Shown here one piece after another: positions 59,033 through 64,000 of a stretch of 64,000 bases of DNA. The DNA is taken from assembly GCA_030159075.1 (NCBI GenBank), contig BROG01000075.1:1642001-1706000 (forward strand), in the 5' to 3' direction. Source of the DNA: Atrina japonica (Eukaryota > Mollusca > Bivalvia > Pterioida > Pinnidae). Position 1 is the first letter of the stretch, and every line of letters starts with the position of its first letter. A model generated the notes under the pieces. That model was not told the DNA's origin and did not search any database. It saw only the letters and a program-made list of their open reading frames with translations. The position numbers and the translations under genes were made by a program.

Positions 59033-59075
59033 CTTTTTTCTATTACGTAATAAAAAATTTAAACCGTTTTAAAAA
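59033..59075. promoter_or_regulatory. Divergent intergenic region with 12-bp palindrome
   Basis: The 43-bp AT-rich spacer between the capsid gene (-) and the coiled-coil gene (+). It contains the perfect palindrome TATTACGTAATA (59041-59052) and TTTTAAAAAA just before the + start. Its position makes it the only place for both promoters; the motif role is inferred. Confidence 0.45.
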
Positions 59076-60077
59076 ATGGACGATCCATATACATTCGAAA
59101 ATCCAACGTTCGACAACGATGATGTTGTTGATGGTAATAACGATGGTGATCAAGGACAGGGTGCTACATGGTCCAGCGACAATGACTATCAAATGCAAGA
59201 TAATCCTCAGAATAGGGTCTCTCAAGATACTACTACAGCGACGTCTTTCACACACACCGAACCTACTATAGAAGACCAGTGGGATAATACTGGTTTACCA
59301 TCTCCTCCCCTCGAGCCTCAAGGAGATCAACGAGAACGTTTAGAAACCGGTAAAATCGTGGATAAATGGAAAAAATTCTGGGAAGAAAAGAACGTTAGTG
59401 TTAATGATAAAAATTTAAAATTTAAAACCGATCCTGATGGTGATTTATATGCATGGAGTAAGGATAGAACAGATTGGATTAGATTAAACTATCAACATGA
59501 TCGTGATAAATTTCTAGCGGTATCTACATTAGAAAAATTCGGAGGTTCTCAATTTGTTAAAGACCTGGGTTTAGAACAACAACGTCGCAGAGTACAAAAG
59601 GCAAGGAATGTAGAACGCGATACTAATAGCGTTCTAGAACAGGTGGAAATGACCACTTTTAATAGTGACGAAACGCAAGTAAAACAATTAGACGACGGCG
59701 TAACAAAACTATCCGGTAGTATACACGACCTCGCCAATGAAGAGCCGCAAGCGGATATATTACCCATGAGAGAACTGTTAGCGTTTGATAAGGCTTTACT
59801 AACCATTCGCGGTCAAATACGTGATAATGCAAGTAAAATAGCGAACCAACTACGATTGATAAGGGAATGGACTGAAGAACTCGAAAACAATCCGGAGAAA
59901 AAAGAAGAGCTCGAGAAGAAGATAAAGGACGCGCGCGAGATAATCGAGCTGCATAGAGAGATTATTAAAGATCTGAAAGGGCGATTAAAGACTCAACTGG
60001 ATACCATAAAAGCATCGATCACGGGATTACTCGACGACAGCAGTCGCCAATCGTTGAACAGGGCTCTTCAGCGCTGA
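59076..60077 (+). CDS. Coiled-coil viral protein, 333 aa (C-terminus cut)
   Basis: Function unknown; genes of this type accompany capsid genes in Maverick elements, so a virion role is inferred. Residues 1-90 are acidic, Gln/Asp/Thr-rich and probably disordered. Residues ~92-150 hold a Trp-rich part (WKKFWEEKN, DLYAWSKDRTDWIRL). Residues ~245-325 form long heptad-like helices (EELENNPEKKEELEKKIKDA). The frame stops at 60075-60077, but the following 268 bp keep a degraded C-terminal extension. Codon use is AT-rich to about 59860 and GC-rich afterwards. Confidence 0.75.
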   Translation: MDDPYTFENPTFDNDDVVDGNNDGDQGQGATWSSDNDYQMQDNPQNRVSQDTTTATSFTHTEPTIEDQWDNTGLPSPPLEPQGDQRERLETGKIVDKWKKFWEEKNVSVNDKNLKFKTDPDGDLYAWSKDRTDWIRLNYQHDRDKFLAVSTLEKFGGSQFVKDLGLEQQRRRVQKARNVERDTNSVLEQVEMTTFNSDETQVKQLDDGVTKLSGSIHDLANEEPQADILPMRELLAFDKALLTIRGQIRDNASKIANQLRLIREWTEELENNPEKKEELEKKIKDAREIIELHREIIKDLKGRLKTQLDTIKASITGLLDDSSRQSLNRALQR

Positions 60078-60345
60078 CGGCGACATGGACCGTCAAGTTC
60101 GGGGCGAGTCCACCACCACCACCCGCTCCACCTCCGCAAAGAGGGTAGCGAAGGAATTGGATCAAGAAACAGCTGGACGCGATCGGTAAATTGCTCCTGG
60201 ACTCCTGTCGACGTTGCCGGTATATTAAGACGTGCGATGTCGACGCTTGTAAGACGGCGATGTGGTGTGGGTGCTGTGGGTGCTGGGCATGGTCGTCGTC
60301 GGTTGGTTGTTAACGAAACTCGACGAAGACAAGAAAAGAAAATAA
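60078..60345 (+). pseudogene. Degraded C-terminal tail of the coiled-coil protein
   Basis: In shifted frames it reads a Pro run (SPPPPPAPPP at ~60110), an amphipathic NWIKKQLDAIGKLLL, then a hydrophobic segment VWVLWVLGMVVVGWLL with basic end DEDKKRK and stop 60343-60345. A membrane anchor at the end of the original protein is likely. The tail overlaps the 3' end of the opposite-strand gene by 36 bp. Confidence 0.6.
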
Positions 60346-61380
60346 CGCTAGAGCCAAGACGGCAGTCTTCTGATCCTCGTGATCGTCTGATGGCGGCTTG
60401 TCCTGTAGCGGTGGTGTGATCTCTACGGACGGAGGTTTGACTTGTTTGGGTGGCGGTTTAACCTGTATGGGAGGTGGCTGAATCTCTTTAGGCGCGAACG
60501 TTTTCGCGTTGAGGTCGACGTTCGTTCCCGTCGTCGCGGTGTCGGGAGCGATCAGAATCTCGTTATTGTAACCGGCGATGTTCTTACCGATGTTCAGCTC
60601 CATGTTGCTGGGTAGCATGTAGAGCCCCGGATGGACGACGTAGTCGAGCTTGGAATTGGCGTACTTCAGACAGTCTTCGTAGCGCGAGATGTCGGCGGGC
60701 AGGTCGAGCGGCCGGTTGATGGCGTCCTCGACGTTGACCAGGAACTGCTTCTGGGCGTCCAGCGACGTGGCGCCGGCATCCACGATCGAGGTCCTCGTCT
60801 CCCCCTGCGAGCCCAGGATCGCCCAGGCGAAGACTCGGATGGACGCGTCCAGTCTGGCCAGCCCGGAAGCGTGAAACCCTCCGACCGGTTCGCGATGAAG
60901 GTGGACCACTTCGTGTTGTATTTCGCGAAGATGGATCCCTTGATCTTCCAGTCCGCGTCGACCGGCACACCCCGAATTCGCGACAGATCCGCTGGTACGC
61001 CGACGCGTCGACGTTATTCGTGAAGTGCTCGAAGTCGGCGTCGCTGGGCAAGGGGGCGGCGATCTCCTGCAGGATCCTTCTGATCTGATAGTAGATGTGA
61101 AACCGGAAGAACGATTTGGACAGGTGATCGTTTCCCGTGTCCAGCCGGTCGTGGCGCACCACACCGCGAAATTCAGCTGGTTCTGCCAGAATCCGTCGAT
61201 GGAATGCAGGTACCACCGCTTCAGCATGGCGTAGTACTTCGACGTGCCGTCTTCGAAGACGTCTGGGTTGTCGTACTTGACGAAGATGTTCTCGAACGAC
61301 ACGCGAAACTTTTTGCTCGCGTTGACGTAGACGTCGAACGACGACAGATCTAGATTTTTTCTATACTCGTAGACGTTCAT
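60310..61380 (-). pseudogene. Probable virion protein with Pro-rich tail and TM anchor, frame-broken
   Basis: Starts MNVYEYRKNLDLSSFDVYVN at 61380. The N-terminal frame is right to about 61160. The middle continues in a second frame (HIYYQIRRILQEIAAPLPSD, about 61000-61110), then a third (DADWKIKGSIFAKYNTKW, about 60900-60965). It returns to the first frame by 60870 (ARLDASIRVFAWAILGSQGE) and runs through ISRYEDCLKYANSKLDYVVH to a proline-rich stretch (QPPPIQVKPPPKQVKPP) and a C-terminal hydrophobic helix (TAVLALALFSFLVFV). So there are at least three shifts within 300 bp. Similar genes occur beside capsid genes in invertebrate Mavericks; the function is unknown and a structural role is inferred from context. 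Confidence 0.72.
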
Positions 61381-61419
61381 TCTCTTTTTTAGTTAAGATT
61401 TATTAATATTAAAAACAGC

Positions 61420-62085
61420 ATGTACTATCTCGTGACGGACATCGGAAAACCCGTAAAACTCTCTCGCTACATCGACAACGCGAACGGCGGGTGGTGCGTG
61501 GGCGTCAAGTCCATTCGCCTTTACAACGGGCTGTACAACGTCAAGAAAGACGTGGAGATACGCTACGTCAAAGGGAGAGACAGACCCAAAGTCCAAAGCG
61601 TGCACGCCGGGTCGTACACCTTCGTCGACCTACGACGAATTCTCCCGAAATACTTCGACATGGTGTTCCTGGACAAGACTACCATGAGATTGAGAATCGA
61701 CGGTTCGGGCAGTACGGCGGTGATGCTTCCGCCGGAAATCGGCAAGATTCTCGGCATTAGCGCGAATGTGGCTCTCGGCGGGACCATCTCCGCGAGCCAG
61801 AGCATCAACCTGCAACCGGTGGAACTTCTCAACGTTCATCTCGACGAGTTGGAGGAGGGTGTCAGAGACGGTACGGCGAAGGACATCCTCATGTCCCTGC
61901 CTTGTCCCAACGTGAAATTTTCCGAGTTGTACGAAAAAGACGTCGCACATCCCGTGTTCTTAACGTTGAGACGTGATCGCGTCTCGGAATTAACGATACG
62001 ACTAAAAGACGAGGAAGGCAACCCTGTCGACAATCACGGTCATTCCGTTCACGTTCTGTTGGAATTTAAGAAAAAAATCGTATAA
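61420..62085 (+). CDS. Minor capsid (penton-like, single jelly-roll) protein
   Basis: Likely occupies the fivefold vertices of the capsid. 221 aa, intact. Landmarks of the Polinton penton family: an N-terminal beta-rich part with VKSIRLYNGLYNVKKDVEIR, PPEIGKILGIS in the middle (typical L-Lg- motif), then ELLNVHLDELEEG, and a C-terminal block HPVFLTLRRDRVSELTIRLK followed by DEEGNPV and HVLLEF. The promoter lies in a 39-bp spacer shared divergently with the gene starting at 61380. Six bases separate its stop from the next gene, an operon-like packing. Confidence 0.82.
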   Translation: MYYLVTDIGKPVKLSRYIDNANGGWCVGVKSIRLYNGLYNVKKDVEIRYVKGRDRPKVQSVHAGSYTFVDLRRILPKYFDMVFLDKTTMRLRIDGSGSTAVMLPPEIGKILGISANVALGGTISASQSINLQPVELLNVHLDELEEGVRDGTAKDILMSLPCPNVKFSELYEKDVAHPVFLTLRRDRVSELTIRLKDEEGNPVDNHGHSVHVLLEFKKKIV

Positions 62086-62091
62086 TAAAAT

Positions 62092-62508
62092 ATGTCTAGA
62101 TCGGGATTCTATTGGGAAGACGTGGAAAGGGAAGAACTGGTGGAGGACCTGAACGAGAAACTCCTCAAAGACCTCAACGACGCCAAAGAGGAGATCACCG
62201 CGTTGGCCAAAAGCCGTCGCATCATGAACACGTTCCAATTCTACGTGAATAAAAACGGAAAAATCAGGCCGCAGCTGGGCACGACGATCTTGTTCGACGG
62301 TTACGTCATCCGTCTGGGATTTTTTGGGGAACTGGACGTGACGCTCGTCGTGAACGACGTGGAACACAAGACCTTTCAGACCAAGACAGGCAAGATCGTC
62401 TCGCTAAATCCGCCGTTGCGGGTGATGTCGGGAGACGTCCTCACCTTCGGTGTGAACAAAGGATCTAAAGCGGGCACCGTCAACGGCGTCGTCGTTCTCG
62501 ACGTATAA
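62092..62508 (+). CDS. Unknown viral protein, 138 aa, helix plus beta domain
   Basis: Not recognised. Residues 1-42 are a charged amphipathic helix (WEDVEREELVEDLNEKLLKD); residues 48-138 are beta-strand-rich with repeated Gly turns (KNGKIRPQLGTTILFDGYVI, PLRVMSGDVLTFGVNKG). The shape (trimer-forming helix and a beta-sandwich) would fit a small vertex or spike component, but this is inference. It sits between the minor capsid gene and the two-TM gene, same strand, with 6- and 20-bp spacers. Confidence 0.72.
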   Translation: MSRSGFYWEDVEREELVEDLNEKLLKDLNDAKEEITALAKSRRIMNTFQFYVNKNGKIRPQLGTTILFDGYVIRLGFFGELDVTLVVNDVEHKTFQTKTGKIVSLNPPLRVMSGDVLTFGVNKGSKAGTVNGVVVLDV

Positions 62509-62528
62509 AAAATTTCCCTTTTAAAAAG

Positions 62529-63098
62529 ATGAGTAAAGATACATTGTACCCGACGTTAGAGCCTGATCCGCAACACTATCGTCTCAAACGGATCGGAGAG
62601 ATCGAGCAGACGTTCAGGCGAGAGATCGAGACGCGGAAGAGCGTTCACAAGAAATACAAGCGCGCCGTCAACACTGCCGACGGCATCGACACCGTCTTGA
62701 TCTCGGGAAGCGCCGTCGTGGCCGGTGTGGGATTGGCCGTACCCATCGTGGGCTCACCTCTCCTGATCGCGGCTTTGTCCGTGGGTGGACTAGGTTTAAT
62801 CATCAAGGGCATTAGACGATTGTTATCGAGAAAATCGGAGAAACATCTCAAGATCGTCAAACTCGCGGAAAGTAAATTGAATTCGATCACGGATCGGGTG
62901 AGTCACGCACTCGAAGACGGGAAGATCTCAGAAGAAGAATTCGCCTCCGTGTCGCACGAACTGAGCAAGTATCGCGAGATGAAGGAGAAACTGTACACCA
63001 AATACAAGTCCGAAACCGTAAAAAAGGAGTCGGATCAAGAGACGGACGACCTCCGCAAGCAGCTCCTCGCCCTCGTAAACAAATCCACTTCTCGTTAA
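62529..63098 (+). CDS. Two-TM viral membrane protein, 189 aa
   Basis: Function unknown; a conserved companion gene in invertebrate Mavericks. The N-terminal basic helical region (residues 15-48) is followed by a hydrophobic hairpin, residues ~55-72 (TVLISGSAVVAGVGLAV) and ~77-93 (PLLIAALSVGGLGLIIK), with a Pro-Gly turn. The C-terminal charged helices contain EKHLKIVKLAESKLNSI and SHALEDGKISEEEF. Preceded by TTTTAAAAAG right before the ATG. A decayed relative of the C-terminal half lies at 45600-45850. Possible role in an inner membrane or capsid-genome link. Confidence 0.78.
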   Translation: MSKDTLYPTLEPDPQHYRLKRIGEIEQTFRREIETRKSVHKKYKRAVNTADGIDTVLISGSAVVAGVGLAVPIVGSPLLIAALSVGGLGLIIKGIRRLLSRKSEKHLKIVKLAESKLNSITDRVSHALEDGKISEEEFASVSHELSKYREMKEKLYTKYKSETVKKESDQETDDLRKQLLALVNKSTSR

Positions 63099-63136
63099 CC
63101 GTAGATTTTTAAGACATTCTGTTTTAAAAAATCCGG

Positions 63137-63539
63137 TTAAACCTCTTTCTTGGGACGTCCGCGTCTTCTTCTTCTTCTCTCGGACCGTGGATGCGTCTTG
63201 TGCCACTCGTCTGCGCGTTCTTTTCCGCCACACGTATAATACGTTTCGTATTTAGTGCTATCGGTCATCCATTTTTGGCAAGAGGTGCAATACTTCAACG
63301 TGTCGATACCTCTCTCTTTCAAGTAGTTGTGATGAATGCTACAAAACAAACGAATTCACGACGACCGGATGCTTACACGGGTAGTCTCTGCGCATGCGAG
63401 GCATTTGACACGTGAGTTTGACGTCGTCGGGCCAATACACCAAGACTTGGTTACCACCCAACTGCATGCACGCTATGTCGTCCCCCAACATCTGTTTTAC
63501 ACCGCGTTCGGTAAACGCCTTGTCCAGTAAAATAAACAT
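63137..63539 (-). pseudogene. Small Cys-rich, basic-tailed viral protein with a frameshift
   Basis: Begins MFILLDKAFTERGVKQML at 63539 and reads to a stop at 63339 (with CQMPRMRRDYPCKHP). The next frame picks up at about 63345 (CSIHHNYLKERG, KYCTSCQKW, YYTCGGKERAD) and ends in RSERRRRRRGRPKKEV at 63137. Combined, one ~134-codon gene with several Cys/His pairs that could bind zinc, plus a basic tail fit for DNA binding (AT-hook-like RGRPKK). One shift near 63345. Confidence 0.6.
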
Positions 63540-63596
63540 TTTTTTATTTATATATCTATTGTTTAAGCCGTTTAACAAATTTTTTTACGTTAAGAA

Positions 63597-63752
63597 ATGA
63601 AACGTTTTACCGAGATGGTCTTGTTCGCGTTGTTGTCGTTGGTCACGGTAGGGTGTGTGCTCGTGTTATCCGCGATATTAACTATGTTACGTCTGGAAAA
63701 CTATCGCAGAACGGAGAAAGGGCTCAGAAACATTTTTAAAAAAATGACTTAA
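63597..63752 (+). CDS. 51-aa single-pass membrane protein
   Basis: MKRFTEMVLFALLSLVTVGC leads into a continuous hydrophobic segment to residue ~30, then a basic cytoplasmic-type tail (YRRTEKGLRNIFKKM). The divergent spacer from the Cys-rich gene is 57 bp. Size and context suggest a small virion membrane or accessory protein; not recognised. Confidence 0.6.
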   Translation: MKRFTEMVLFALLSLVTVGCVLVLSAILTMLRLENYRRTEKGLRNIFKKMT

Positions 63753-63782
63753 AGAAAATTTATTCGTTATAAAAAAGAAAAC

Positions 63783-64000
63783 ATGGCATTCGTGACAGTT
63801 GAGAACTTTGACGTGAACAATTTAAGGACGGGCGCCCATTACGTCGATAAGAAAGGGAAGCGCTATCAACGCGTTTACGTCGCGTATCAGTACCCGAACG
63901 GCGGCGTGAAACCGTTAGTGATACGCACTCCCAAAACGGAATCGTCCGGCTTGTGGCAACACGAGGACGCTTCCGATTATTCTATGAAATTTAAATGCGG
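63783..64000 (+). CDS. Viral protein of unknown function, 5' part
   Basis: ATG at 63783; open for 72 codons to the window edge. The visible part contains FDVNNLRTGAHYVDKKGKRY, VYVAYQYPNGGVKPLVIRTP and GLWQHEDASDYSMKFK. The pattern of an FDV-nL start, PLVI-TP and a G-- turn is reminiscent of a small family in large DNA viruses of presumed nucleic-acid-binding function (DUF5871-like), but this is a weak, memory-based suggestion. Preceded by TATAAAAAAG at about 63769. Confidence 0.6.
   Translation, partial: MAFVTVENFDVNNLRTGAHYVDKKGKRYQRVYVAYQYPNGGVKPLVIRTPKTESSGLWQHEDASDYSMKFKC

Overview
The window looks like a piece of a bivalve-type mollusc nuclear genome; the species assignment is an inference. 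The evidence is AT-rich, intron-rich host genes with GT-AG introns, mollusc-style SINEs, foldback elements and a ~150-bp dispersed tandem repeat. There is also an integrated DNA-virus-like element.

Region 1 (1-4.6 kb) is the 3' end of a lipase maturation factor gene (LMF1-like), four exons on +, with two minisatellites in its first visible intron. Region 2 (4.6-17.5 kb) is transposon-rich: a hAT-like non-autonomous element, a Penelope-like or non-LTR reverse transcriptase remnant, a broken two-exon MULE/FLYWCH transposase and several MITEs. Region 3 (17.58-26.7 kb) is a complete six-exon fucose mutarotase gene (FUOM, about 149 aa). Its fifth intron holds a 3.4-kb array of ~29-bp units that begins exactly at the exon-5 splice donor, so the donor motif is repeated about 110-120 times. 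Region 4 (27-36 kb) has no recognised host gene; it holds tandem arrays, a SINE inserted in one of them, a second MULE-like MITE and a dead Tc1/mariner transposase.

Region 5 (36.0-42.5 kb and 46.7-54.7 kb) is a direct segmental duplication. Each copy carries a fragment of a repetitive CxxC protein and a three-exon SAM-dependent methyltransferase. Copy 1 is intact (279 aa); copy 2 is dead, with a nonsense codon at the end of exon 1 and frameshifts in exon 3. Copy 2 also carries a SINE with 13-bp target duplications and a retroelement, both absent from copy 1. Between the copies (about 43.3-45.9 kb) lies a decayed family-B DNA polymerase of Maverick/Polinton type, joined to a remnant of a gene that occurs intact in region 6.

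Region 6 (56.4 kb to the window end) is a compact, GC-richer block with spacers mostly under 80 bp, on both strands: a 25-residue PWDP-repeat protein, an A32-like packaging ATPase, a double-jelly-roll major capsid protein, a coiled-coil protein, a second probable virion protein, a penton-like minor capsid protein, two small structural candidates, a Cys-rich protein, a 51-aa membrane protein and a partial gene running off the end. This is the morphogenesis module of an endogenous Maverick/Polinton (adintovirus-like) element. Several genes carry frameshifts, so the copy is probably inactive, though sequencing errors could mimic some of them. No integrase, protease or intact polymerase is in the window; they may lie beyond 64 kb.
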